DNA of 30,053 nucleotides from Elusimicrobia bacterium UBA6262. GTDB taxonomy: Bacteria > CAYTYR01 > UBA6262. A model generated the notes under the pieces. That model was not told the origin of the DNA. It ran no database searches and saw only the letters and a program-made list of their open reading frames with translations. The first letter of the stretch is position 1. Each line of letters begins with the position of its first letter. Location: assembly GCA_002441095.1 (NCBI GenBank), contig DJVG01000031.1, positions 9,371 through 39,423 on the forward strand, written 5' to 3'. The position numbers and the translations under genes were made by a program. Positions 8,093 through 15,254 of this stretch are shown piece by piece.

Positions 8093-8623
8093 TTATTTCT
8101 TATTTATTGAGACGATATCTTCGCCGGTCACGGTCCGGAAGGAAAGCTGGTAATCGATCATGTCATCCTGGTAAACGGAAATCACTTCAAAAGAGCTGAC
8201 CCGTCCTGCATATAAAGGCTGGGCCTGGATCTTGTCTGTATCAGTAGTAACCAAATTCCTATCTTTATCGATCCAGCGGACTATCACTTCCACATCAGAC
8301 AGGATTTCCGAACCAAGGTTTTTAACTTCACCGGTAACCGCAATCCGGTCCGGACGCGGCTTATAGCTTTGCGAATAATTTATTTTCAAGCTGGCCACGG
8401 CAGCAGATACGCTCTCTTTATGAGACCAATTTCCGGTAAATATGTTCCGCAAAAAAGGCATCCGGGTGGCGATAACTATGACGAGAATCAGGAGCACCAA
8501 CAAGATGACCAGCCGAATCTCTGCTTCCAGTGATATTTTATGAGGGCTGACGCCGCAGTGGGGACAATATGTTGCCTGGGTGCTAATCTTGCGGCCGCAT
8601 TCCCGGCATTTGATCAAGGACAT
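8093..8623 (-). CDS. Zinc-ribbon, membrane-anchored FxLYD-like protein
   Basis: A 176-residue protein with an N-terminal zinc ribbon CRECGRKI...CPHCG (residues 6-23), a basic linker, one membrane helix (about 33-52) and a C-terminal beta domain (about 75-170) with the FxLYD-like pattern RIAVTGEVKNLGSEILSDVEVIVRW and AGRVSSFEVISVYQ. Such zinc-ribbon/TM/FxLYD proteins are common in bacteria and of unknown role; the beta domain is expected to be extracytoplasmic. A weak AGAGAG precedes the ATG. It sits 21 nt after the receiver-CheX gene and 13 nt before the secreted protein. Confidence 0.78.
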   Translation of the reverse strand: MSLIKCRECGRKISTQATYCPHCGVSPHKISLEAEIRLVILLVLLILVIVIATRMPFLRNIFTGNWSHKESVSAAVASLKINYSQSYKPRPDRIAVTGEVKNLGSEILSDVEVIVRWIDKDRNLVTTDTDKIQAQPLYAGRVSSFEVISVYQDDMIDYQLSFRTVTGEDIVSINKK

Positions 8624-8644
8624 AGCTGCTCTCTGTTATTGGAT

Positions 8645-9940
8645 TTAGACTTTGCTTTTTACGAGAATATCAAAATCGCCCATAGTCGAGATCAAAGATA
8701 CCAGCATATACTCATCTTCGGCGTTGAACTGGAATTTGTTATTGGTACGGTTGTCATGACAAACCGGGGGCAAGGTGGTAAAACTAAGCCCCACACTTGA
8801 TAATTTGGCGCAGCTGTTGCCGTCAATTATATTCAAAAATTCTTTTACTGCATCAATAACCGCCTCGTTGATCTGGACAATTTCCTTGCCGTACATAACA
8901 GAAGCAGTACGCAGCGTAACCTCTTCGGAGAGATTGAAAATAAAGGCTATGTCAATATTTCCCTTACCTACTTGCTCAAACGTATAATCCTGCAAAGTGA
9001 AAGTTTTGGCGGCCGGGACACAGGCCCTGACCTTGACCATCTCTCCGGCTATTTTCTGGAATATTTTGATCGTATAATCGATAAAGCTTTTAACGATGAT
9101 CTGGTTCTTGACTTTTTCCAGCCCTTTGGTGATCTCCCATTCTTCTTTGCTTTCTTCTTCTTTATAGGACTTTAGCTCTTGCTCCAGTTCCTGCATATCC
9201 AGGGCACCGGTCTTAACCAAAGCCTCACCAATATAGATACGGGATTTTTTCTGTTCCGCCATTACTTCATCCAATTTGTCTTTGGGCATTAATTTTTCTT
9301 CCAGGATAATGCTTGGCAGGTCTTTATCCAGGTCTTTCTTTTGGATGTTTTTTATGCGCATGACATCTTTGCCGTTTAAATGTCCGCCCTGAATGAGCAG
9401 TTGTTCCAGGCTGATATTGATATTTTTCTGGTAGGTTATAGCGTTCAGCAGCTGTTCTTTGGTAATCCGGTGCTTTTCCAGGAGGTACTGGCCAAAAAAA
9501 CGCATACCCATGATGATTCCTTTAAATGACAAACCAACATTGACTTTCCTGCTTTTTTCATCTTCTTTGCTGTTCATGTCGCGCAGTTCACGCAGGAAAT
9601 GTTCCTGGTCAAACGGCTTTTGGATAAAGTGTTTGGCGCCGCGACGCAGGCAGTCAACTACGATATCTTCCGTACCTAAGGAAGAGACCATGATCACCTT
9701 AGCGTTCGCATCCATATCCAGGATCTTATCCAGTATCTCTGGCCCGGTCTGTTCAGGCAAAACCACATCCAGCAGGACGATATCCGGTTTGGTGCGTTCA
9801 TACAACTCCATAGCATGGCTGCCATTCTGGCACTGGCCGACGATCTCGAACTCCGTACCTTTGAGCATATCCGTGATCAGTGATAGCATAAAAGAAGAAT
9901 CATCAACCATCATGATCCTGGTTCTTTTTTCATCAGGCAT
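8645..9940 (-). CDS. Response regulator receiver fused to CheX/CheC-like phosphatase domain
   Basis: A 431-residue protein with three parts. Residues 7-122 are a CheY-type receiver: DD at 13-14, phospho-acceptor Asp58 in VLLDVVLP, Ser86/87 and Lys108 in QKPF. Residues about 140-265 are a helical linker with two repeats of the 'LLIQGGHLNGKDVMRI / LVKTGALDMQELEQ' kind, resembling the N-terminal helical module of GspE/MshE-type proteins. Residues about 275-425 match CheX: the phosphatase-type pattern D363-x3-E367-x2-N370 with a proline pair at 391-392. CheX-family proteins dephosphorylate phospho-CheY, so this protein could turn over its own phosphate or that of another regulator. It heads the presumed operon with the zinc-ribbon, secreted and radical SAM genes. 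Ribosome site AAAAGGAG. Confidence 0.87.
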   Translation of the reverse strand: MPDEKRTRIMMVDDSSFMLSLITDMLKGTEFEIVGQCQNGSHAMELYERTKPDIVLLDVVLPEQTGPEILDKILDMDANAKVIMVSSLGTEDIVVDCLRRGAKHFIQKPFDQEHFLRELRDMNSKEDEKSRKVNVGLSFKGIIMGMRFFGQYLLEKHRITKEQLLNAITYQKNINISLEQLLIQGGHLNGKDVMRIKNIQKKDLDKDLPSIILEEKLMPKDKLDEVMAEQKKSRIYIGEALVKTGALDMQELEQELKSYKEEESKEEWEITKGLEKVKNQIIVKSFIDYTIKIFQKIAGEMVKVRACVPAAKTFTLQDYTFEQVGKGNIDIAFIFNLSEEVTLRTASVMYGKEIVQINEAVIDAVKEFLNIIDGNSCAKLSSVGLSFTTLPPVCHDNRTNNKFQFNAEDEYMLVSLISTMGDFDILVKSKV

Positions 9941-9970
9941 TATTAACTCCTTTTAAAGTCTTTTTAAAAA

Positions 9971-10150
9971 CGGTTAACAGGATAACAGATTATCAGGGAG
10001 TGGGTATCAGGTTAATAAAGCTTCAGGATAACAGGATATCAGAAGATCAGGACATCAGGAAATGCTTGATACTATGACTTTTTGATTCCCTGTTAACCTG
10101 ATTCCCTGATACACTGGTCCCCACCTCCTGATTTCCTGGTGTCCTGTAAC
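9971..10150. repeat. Imperfect long inverted repeat made of CAGG words
   Basis: Between the receiver-CheX gene and the 76-residue protein, the left half (9971-10064) is a run of AACAGGAT, TATCAGG and ATCAGGAC words. The right half (10085-10150) is the inverse complement of the same words (CCTGTTAACCTGATT, CCTGATTTCCTGG). Aligning the halves gives an imperfect arm of roughly 65 nt around a 20-nt centre, so RNA from either strand could fold into a long imperfect stem. A 19-mer at 9992-10010 reappears inverted, with one mismatch, at 16545-16563. Confidence 0.72.
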
Positions 10151-10381
10151 TCACCAGGGTAAAAAGCGATAGATGATAGCTGCTAATCCCATAGCCATTA
10201 ACGCTCCGCCAAATACTATGCTCATCGTATAGATAAGTAAACCGATGACCAGCATGATCAGGCCCAGCACGAACGAGTAATCCTTGACCAGTCTTTTCTC
10301 TTCGTCCTGCCGCTCCTGCATCGCTACCATGCGGAATTGCTGTTCAATTTGCTTTTCGTCTGAAGGTAATAATTTCGGCAT
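10151..10381 (-). CDS. Small two-helix membrane protein
   Basis: A 76-residue protein I do not recognise. The first 33 residues are charged and probably helical (QIEQQFRMVAMQERQDEEKR); two hydrophobic helices follow (about 36-53 and 57-73), ending in RFLPW. The start at 10381 lacks a ribosome site but lies 15 nt after a strong -10 box, which supports a real gene with a very short leader. It is flanked by RmuC on one side and the CAGG-word inverted repeat on the other. Confidence 0.62.
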   Translation of the reverse strand: MPKLLPSDEKQIEQQFRMVAMQERQDEEKRLVKDYSFVLGLIMLVIGLLIYTMSIVFGGALMAMGLAAIIYRFLPW

Positions 10382-10396
10382 AAATAGATTGTATTA

Positions 10397-10425
10397 ATTA
10401 TAGGAATAATTTAGCCTAAAGTCAA
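10397..10425 (-). promoter_or_regulatory. Strong sigma70-type promoter before the 76-residue protein
   Basis: TTGACT (10420-10425) and TATAAT (10397-10402) are separated by exactly 17 nt. The -35 box begins four bases after the rmuC stop codon. The expected transcript start is about 8 nt from the ATG, leaving no room for a normal ribosome site. Confidence 0.75.
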
Positions 10426-10428
10426 GAT

Positions 10429-11511
10429 TTATTCAGTTATTTTTGGGGACGGGGATTCAAGCTGTTTAGGCTGGGCGGCGTTTTCCAGCCGGTCACTGAA
10501 TCTTTCCAGCTGGCGTTCTGATTCTTCGAATTTGTTGCGGGCGTTGGTCAGGTGGCTGCCGACTATCCGGAAATCATCCTGGAACTTATGGAAATCGTTT
10601 CTCAGGTGATTCAGGTAGAGGATGATCTGCTGGGCGTTCTTTTCGACCTGGAGTCCTTTCAGCCCGAGAACGATCGACTGGAGGTAGGCGAAAAAACTGT
10701 TGGGGGAGACTGGCACCACCCTTTTCTGCAAGGCATAATGATAGATGGTTTTGTCTTCATTTGCCGAAGGAGAGCCGTCATCTTTGATAATAGTTTCATA
10801 AAAAACGTTTTCCGCGGGTATATACATCAAAGCGAAATCAAAGGTTCCTTCTTCCGGCAAAATGTACGAAGCAGCTATTTTGTCGATGTGATTTTTGACA
10901 TCGCGGTAAAAATCCTTCTTAAACCTGCTTTTTTCCGGTTCTGACGTGCTTTCCATGACTTTCTTAAAATTCTCGTACGGGAACTTGGAGTCAACAGGTA
11001 CCAGCTTGTCTCCCAGCAGAATGACGGCGTCCACCTGCTGGCCGTTCTTGAATTTGTGTTTCAGGGTGTAATTTTGTACCGGGAGGATCTCATGCAGGAG
11101 ATTTTCCAGCATCAACTCCCCGATGCCGCCCCGGAACGAAGGCGCCCGCAGCAAATCACTCAGTTTGGAAATATCCTTGCCGATCATGAAGATCTGCTGG
11201 TTGGATTCGTAAAGCTTGCCCAGGCTCGAGTCTACCCGGCTGATGATCTGGGCTGTAGAGTCAAGGCGGTTACCGATGCTTTGGTTGGTTTCCTGCAGGA
11301 TCTTGGAACTTTCAAAAAGCCGCTGGTTTACTTGTGTGGAGATGGTATTGATCTGGTTGTTCAGTTGCTCGGAGATCTGGGAGAGCTGCTGCTGGAGCAA
11401 GGGAATAGACTGGTCGGCGGCTGGCTTCCTGGCTTTGTTGAGCAAATAAAAAATAGCCGACATAAGGACAAGTATTATCATTCCTAAGCCGACTATTATT
11501 ATGTTATTCAT
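10429..11511 (-). CDS. rmuC: RmuC family DNA recombination protein
   Basis: A 360-residue RmuC protein: an N-terminal membrane helix (about 3-21), a long coiled coil (about 32-115), and the conserved RmuC nuclease-like domain with FRGGIGELMLENLLHEILP, GQQVDAVILLGDKLVPVDSKFP, and FALMYIPAENVFYETI. RmuC limits inversions between short inverted repeats in E. coli; the domain is related to restriction-endonuclease folds. The ATG at 11511 is preferred over a start 20 codons upstream because it has a GGGGAG ribosome site, begins with the membrane helix and avoids overlap with the upstream dksA-like gene. The gene sits in the same run as the dksA-like and LytR_C genes. Given the inverted word repeats around, a role in repeat stability is a speculative thought only. 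Confidence 0.92.
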   Translation of the reverse strand: MNNIIIVGLGMIILVLMSAIFYLLNKARKPAADQSIPLLQQQLSQISEQLNNQINTISTQVNQRLFESSKILQETNQSIGNRLDSTAQIISRVDSSLGKLYESNQQIFMIGKDISKLSDLLRAPSFRGGIGELMLENLLHEILPVQNYTLKHKFKNGQQVDAVILLGDKLVPVDSKFPYENFKKVMESTSEPEKSRFKKDFYRDVKNHIDKIAASYILPEEGTFDFALMYIPAENVFYETIIKDDGSPSANEDKTIYHYALQKRVVPVSPNSFFAYLQSIVLGLKGLQVEKNAQQIILYLNHLRNDFHKFQDDFRIVGSHLTNARNKFEESERQLERFSDRLENAAQPKQLESPSPKITE

Positions 11512-11534
11512 TACTGCTCCCCGTTCAGAGGGAT

Positions 11535-11882
11535 TTACTTTGAATCTTTCTTGGTCTGGCAGTTGATGCAAAGCGTGGCTGTCGGCACTGCTTCCAGCCG
11601 TTCTATGCTGATCTTACCGCCGCAGTCTTCGCAGGTACCGAAATCCTTATCTTCGATCTTTTTCAGGGCAATATCAATATCGACCAGTTGTTTTCTTTCA
11701 TTATCGCTTAACTCAAATAGGACTTCGCGTTCATAGGAGTTGGAAGCAATATCTACCGAATCTCCCACTTCAGTAGTGGTATAGTCTTTGCCTTCTTCTT
11801 TAGTATTTTTAATTGATTTAAGGATAGCTTCTTTCTTAGCCAAAAGCAATTCTTTGAAAGTCGTTAATTCCTTTGCATTCAT
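11535..11882 (-). CDS. DksA/TraR-type zinc-finger protein
   Basis: A 115-residue protein: N-terminal helical hairpin (about 1-75) with the acidic DNER-like turn (ELSDNERKQLVDIDIAL), followed by a four-cysteine zinc finger CEDCGG...CINC near residues 88-109 (EAVPTATLCINCQ). DksA-like proteins bind the RNA polymerase secondary channel and tune transcription with ppGpp; short homologues of this kind (YteA/YocK/DksA-like) are common and not all act that way. Strong ribosome site AAGGAGGATAT. It lies 18 nt after the LytR_C-like gene and 23 nt before rmuC, so is probably co-transcribed with both. Confidence 0.88.
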   Translation of the reverse strand: MNAKELTTFKELLLAKKEAILKSIKNTKEEGKDYTTTEVGDSVDIASNSYEREVLFELSDNERKQLVDIDIALKKIEDKDFGTCEDCGGKISIERLEAVPTATLCINCQTKKDSK

Positions 11883-11900
11883 ACTATATCCTCCTTATTT

Positions 11901-12380
11901 TTACTTTCTTAAGCTGCGCAGGTCTTTGCCGATTATAATGACCGCATCAACCAGATCATTATGTTCCACTTTGGCGACAATATTGGTACAGCCGATAATA
12001 CTGGCCAGTTTGGCGATCTTTTCAGAATCCCCGGAGCGGTTAATAACCATGGTCGGGGTCGGCGAATATTGTCCGGGCACTTTTTCGATCACCGGCGTGA
12101 TCCCGTATTCCTTCAGTTTGCCGGCCAATAATTCGGTCAGGTCTGCTTCCCCGCTGGAATTAAGCAGGCGTACTCTCAGGCCGGTTACATCATCAGACAT
12201 CTTTTTTGCTCCGGCCAGCGGATAAGAATCTATTTCCCGGTAATTTTTCAATCCATACAACAGGAAAATGACACTAAAGGTTAAAAGAGCCAAAAAGATA
12301 AAATTTTTGAATAGAAAGGTTTCGCGATACCGCGTCGCCTGAAATCTCCTGATTATTTTCTTTTTGCGTTTCCTGGTCAT
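11901..12380 (-). CDS. Membrane-anchored protein with LytR C-terminal domain
   Basis: A 159-residue protein with a very basic N-terminus (MTRKRKKKIIRR), a single membrane helix (about 25-42), then a domain of about 90 residues beginning LRVRLLNSSGEADLTELLAGKLKEYG and ending DAVIIIGKDL. This matches the LytR_C (cpsA-associated) domain, found at the C-terminus of LytR-CpsA-Psr proteins or alone behind a membrane helix; the ligand is unknown, envelope function is likely. It overlaps the decarboxylase gene by four bases, so translation is coupled to it although no metabolic link is apparent. Confidence 0.8.
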   Translation of the reverse strand: MTRKRKKKIIRRFQATRYRETFLFKNFIFLALLTFSVIFLLYGLKNYREIDSYPLAGAKKMSDDVTGLRVRLLNSSGEADLTELLAGKLKEYGITPVIEKVPGQYSPTPTMVINRSGDSEKIAKLASIIGCTNIVAKVEHNDLVDAVIIIGKDLRSLRK

Positions 12381-13831
12381 GATTCCTGTACTACTTTAAG
12401 AGTTTTAAGCGTATGGCCTTCCTGACCGCTCACGCGAATACCCATTCTTACTAATTCCTGCAGGTAGTCGCAAACCTCACGGGTGATACGTTCTCCTGGT
12501 ATCAGCACCGGTATTCCTGGTGGATACGGTGAAAGTATGTGCGCGCTGATCATGCCTACGGCCTTATTGATCGGCACCCGCTTCATGCCCATTTCGAGTG
12601 CTTGCATCGGGTTGATCACCATCTCCGTGGCAAAGGATAATGGCGGCAGAGGCTTGATCACTTTCTGTTTGGCGTACTTGGCGCAAATATCCTGCAACGC
12701 AAAGACCAGCTGTTTAATATCCTGTTTTGACGTCCCTACGCCGCTGATAGCAATAATATTATAAAGATCCTCATAATCTACCTGCAAATTATATTTCTCA
12801 TTAAAAAGCGTGGAAACATCATAGCCGCTTAATCCGGATTGTCCCAGCATGACCGTGATCTTGGTCGGGTCCAGCTGGAATCCCGGCAGCAGGTCTTCCT
12901 GCCTGAGACAGGCAATGTGCTCGATCTTATTTATCTGCCGCCGCCCTTCTTCGCACATATCAATGAGCTTATCCAGTATGGCTTCGCCTTTGGTCGCCAT
13001 CTGCATCCTGGCCAGGTCTATTGAACCCAGGATAAAATAACTGGGGCTGGTAGTCTGCAATACTGAAACTATCCTTTTGACCCGCATCGGATCAACCCGC
13101 CTGCCCTTGGTCAGCAATAGCGATCCCTGGCTCATGCCGGACAGGATCTTATGGGTGCTTTGCACGCACATGTCCGCGCCGGCATCAATAGCGCTCATCG
13201 GCAGCCGAGGCGAAAACTTGAAATGAGGGCCGTGGGCTTCATCAACCAGCAGGATCTTGTCATATTTATGCACTACCTCGGCTATCTCTTCCAGGTTAGT
13301 GGAAATGCCGTGATAGGTCGGATTAGTGATAATGACGGCTTTAGCTTTCGGGTAACGCTTGATCGCGTCTTCCACCTGCTCAGGTGATACATTGTAGACG
13401 ATATTATTATTACGGTCGATCACCGGCTGTATATAGCGCGGTGTGGCACCGGCCAGGATGATGCCCCCAACAATTGATTTATGGGTGTTGCGCGGCAAGA
13501 TGATCTCGTCAAAAGTGTTGCAGGCCGTCAAGATCATGGCCTGGTTACCTACGGTTGAACCGTTTATTAGAAAGAACGCCCGGTCTGCATTATAAGCCTT
13601 GGCCGCCAAGCCTTGGGCCTGTTTGATGCAATGGTGTGGATCATGCAGCGAGTCCACTTCGCTAAATACCGTGACATCCATATAAAAAATGTTGCGTCCC
13701 ACAAAATTGCGGAAACGCTGATCTATGCTTTTCCCGTTCTTATGGCCCGGCGTATGAAAAGAAACCATCCTCTTTTTAGCATGCGCGAGGACGGTGTCAA
13801 ATAATGGCGTTCGCGATTGTTCTGGGTCCAA
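12377..13831 (-). CDS. speA: Orn/Lys/Arg decarboxylase, fold type I (probable arginine decarboxylase)
   Basis: A 484-residue PLP enzyme of the aspartate-aminotransferase-fold decarboxylase family (Bacillus SpeA type, without the wing domain). It has RTPLFDTVLAHAKK, FHTPGHKNGK, FLINGSTVGNQA, the PLP Asp and His in VDEAHGPH (D197, H200), and the Schiff-base lysine in STHK (K228), plus the C-terminal segment with SPYPPGIPVLIPGE. Substrate could be arginine, lysine or ornithine; arginine is favoured by family resemblance and by the adjacent carboxyspermidine-type genes, since agmatine or putrescine would feed them. The start is TTG with GAGGT about 10 nt upstream and fits the usual N-terminus. 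It has its own predicted promoter and heads a run with LytR_C, dksA-like and rmuC genes. Confidence 0.9.
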   Translation of the reverse strand: MDPEQSRTPLFDTVLAHAKKRMVSFHTPGHKNGKSIDQRFRNFVGRNIFYMDVTVFSEVDSLHDPHHCIKQAQGLAAKAYNADRAFFLINGSTVGNQAMILTACNTFDEIILPRNTHKSIVGGIILAGATPRYIQPVIDRNNNIVYNVSPEQVEDAIKRYPKAKAVIITNPTYHGISTNLEEIAEVVHKYDKILLVDEAHGPHFKFSPRLPMSAIDAGADMCVQSTHKILSGMSQGSLLLTKGRRVDPMRVKRIVSVLQTTSPSYFILGSIDLARMQMATKGEAILDKLIDMCEEGRRQINKIEHIACLRQEDLLPGFQLDPTKITVMLGQSGLSGYDVSTLFNEKYNLQVDYEDLYNIIAISGVGTSKQDIKQLVFALQDICAKYAKQKVIKPLPPLSFATEMVINPMQALEMGMKRVPINKAVGMISAHILSPYPPGIPVLIPGERITREVCDYLQELVRMGIRVSGQEGHTLKTLKVVQES

Positions 13832-13899
13832 CTAAGTCTTACCTCGTGTTTTTCAAATAGTTAGATACTTTGAGCCTGAGTTTATTTATGATGGTTGTT

Positions 13900-13928
13900 A
13901 ATTTATAATACTTACCATGATTTGTCAA
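13900..13928 (-). promoter_or_regulatory. Sigma70-type promoter of the speA run
   Basis: TTGACA at 13923-13928 is followed by an AT-rich -10 region that offers TATAAA (13902-13907, spacer 15) or TAAATT (13900-13905, spacer 17). The predicted start gives a leader of about 60 nt before the TTG codon of the decarboxylase. Confidence 0.55.
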
Positions 13929-13966
13929 GAATTATTTCAGTAATATCTATGTCTTGTCTTTTCCTA

Positions 13967-13995
13967 TGCGCTACACCCTATACGCTATACGCTAC
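13967..13995. repeat. Iterated-word repeat (TATACGC words), inverted copy of the 2.8 kb island
   Basis: TATGCGCTACACCCTATACGC words end three bases before the stop codon of the dehydrogenase gene. The 18-mer at 13978-13995 is the exact inverse complement of 2798-2815, about 11 kb away. Confidence 0.65.
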
Positions 13996-13997
13996 TT

Positions 13998-15230
13998 TTA
14001 AGCCGCTGCCGGCGTTTCCTGGATCTCTGTTGGCAGCCCCATTTTGTCCAGCAGTTCAATGAACGGATCTGGATCCAATTCTTCGACATTGACCATGGTT
14101 TTGACATCCCAGGTGCCTTTGGCCACCAGGATAGCGGCGGCTACCGGAGGTACTCCGGCAGTGTAGCTGATCGCCTGGGATTCCACTTCCTTATAGCATT
14201 CAGCATGATCACAGATGTTATAAATAAATATTTCCTTGGGCACGTCGTTTTTGGTACCTTTGATCAGGTTCCCAATGCAGGTTTTGCCCGTATAATTGGG
14301 CGCCAGTGAAAGCGGATCAGGCAAGACCGCTTTTACCACCCTGAGCGGTACGACCTCGATGCCTTCGGATGTCTTGACGGTTTTCTCCGAGAGCAATCCG
14401 ATCTTATTCAGGACCGTGAAAACATTGATATAATGGTCACTGAAGCCCATCCAGAACCTGATCGTATTGGCGTCGATATTCTGCGACAAGGAATGCAGTT
14501 CATCATGCCCGGTCAGGTAAACGGTTTGCTTGCCGACGATCGGGAATTCATACACCATTTTTTTAGTATGGACCTTCTTTTCTATCCATTTCCGGTCGAT
14601 CCAGGTCCAGACTTTCTTGAATTCCCGGAAATTTATCTCCGGATCGAAATTAGTAGCAAAGTATTTGCCGTGATTGCCGGCATTCACATCCAGGATATCA
14701 ATAATATCTATTTTATCAAAGTGATGCTTCACGGCGTAGGCGCAATAGGCATTTACTACGCCGGGATCAAATCCTACACCCAGAATGGCCGTAATGCCGT
14801 TTTCGCGGCAGCGGTCCCTTAGCTTCCATTCGTGGTTGGCATACCAGGGCGGGTCTTCGCACACTTTGCCGGGTTCTTCATGAATGGCTGTGTCCATATA
14901 CACAACCCCTGCCTGGATACAGGCTTCCAGCACTGACAAATTGATAAAAGTTACCCCCACATTGATAACGATCTGTGAATTAGTTTCCTTGATCAGGCTG
15001 ACCATGGCGGGAATATCCATAGCGTCTATCTGGCGGGAATAAAGCTGTTTGGCTTTGTCTTTGAGATTATTTTTCTTTTTAATACTATCAATGATCTTGT
15101 CAGCTTTGCGCTGGGTCCTGGAAGCTATGCAGATATCTCCCAGTATATCATTATTTTGGGCGCACTTGTGCGCGACCACGTGGGCGACCCCTCCGGCCCC
15201 GATGATCAACACATTTTTCTTTTTTTTCAT
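13998..15230 (-). CDS. Carboxynorspermidine/carboxyspermidine dehydrogenase (saccharopine dehydrogenase-like)
   Basis: Reductively condenses aspartate semialdehyde with a diamine, using NAD(P)H, to make the carboxylated triamine. The 410-residue protein has the Rossmann nucleotide motif VLIIGAGGVAHVVAHKCA (6-23), VINVGVTFINLSVLEACIQ, YMDTAIHEEPGK, GVGFDPGVVNAYCAYA and DVNAGNHGKYFATNFDPEIN, which together are characteristic of the Lys1-type CASDH branch rather than true saccharopine dehydrogenases. Ribosome site AGAGGACA. It lies 24 nt downstream of the decarboxylase that performs the next step and is probably co-transcribed with it from the nspC promoter. The amine partner (putrescine, diaminopropane or agmatine) cannot be decided here. 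Confidence 0.92.
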   Translation of the reverse strand: MKKKKNVLIIGAGGVAHVVAHKCAQNNDILGDICIASRTQRKADKIIDSIKKKNNLKDKAKQLYSRQIDAMDIPAMVSLIKETNSQIVINVGVTFINLSVLEACIQAGVVYMDTAIHEEPGKVCEDPPWYANHEWKLRDRCRENGITAILGVGFDPGVVNAYCAYAVKHHFDKIDIIDILDVNAGNHGKYFATNFDPEINFREFKKVWTWIDRKWIEKKVHTKKMVYEFPIVGKQTVYLTGHDELHSLSQNIDANTIRFWMGFSDHYINVFTVLNKIGLLSEKTVKTSEGIEVVPLRVVKAVLPDPLSLAPNYTGKTCIGNLIKGTKNDVPKEIFIYNICDHAECYKEVESQAISYTAGVPPVAAAILVAKGTWDVKTMVNVEELDPDPFIELLDKMGLPTEIQETPAAA

Positions 15231-15254
15231 CCCTATGTCCTCTCTTAGTCAGCG

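Noticed and set aside
9971..10150. Possible CRISPR array
   Set aside because: Repeat words are degenerate, only 8-10 nt long, without uniform spacers, and both orientations occur; no cas gene nearby.
10552..11487. Long plus-strand open frames opposite rmuC
   Set aside because: They mirror the rmuC coding sequence, have no family resemblance and no ribosome sites; all plus-strand frames in the window are explained this way.
13998..15230. Saccharopine dehydrogenase of lysine metabolism
   Set aside because: Motifs such as FDPGVVNAY and ATNFDPEIN and the adjacent nspC identify the carboxynorspermidine branch.
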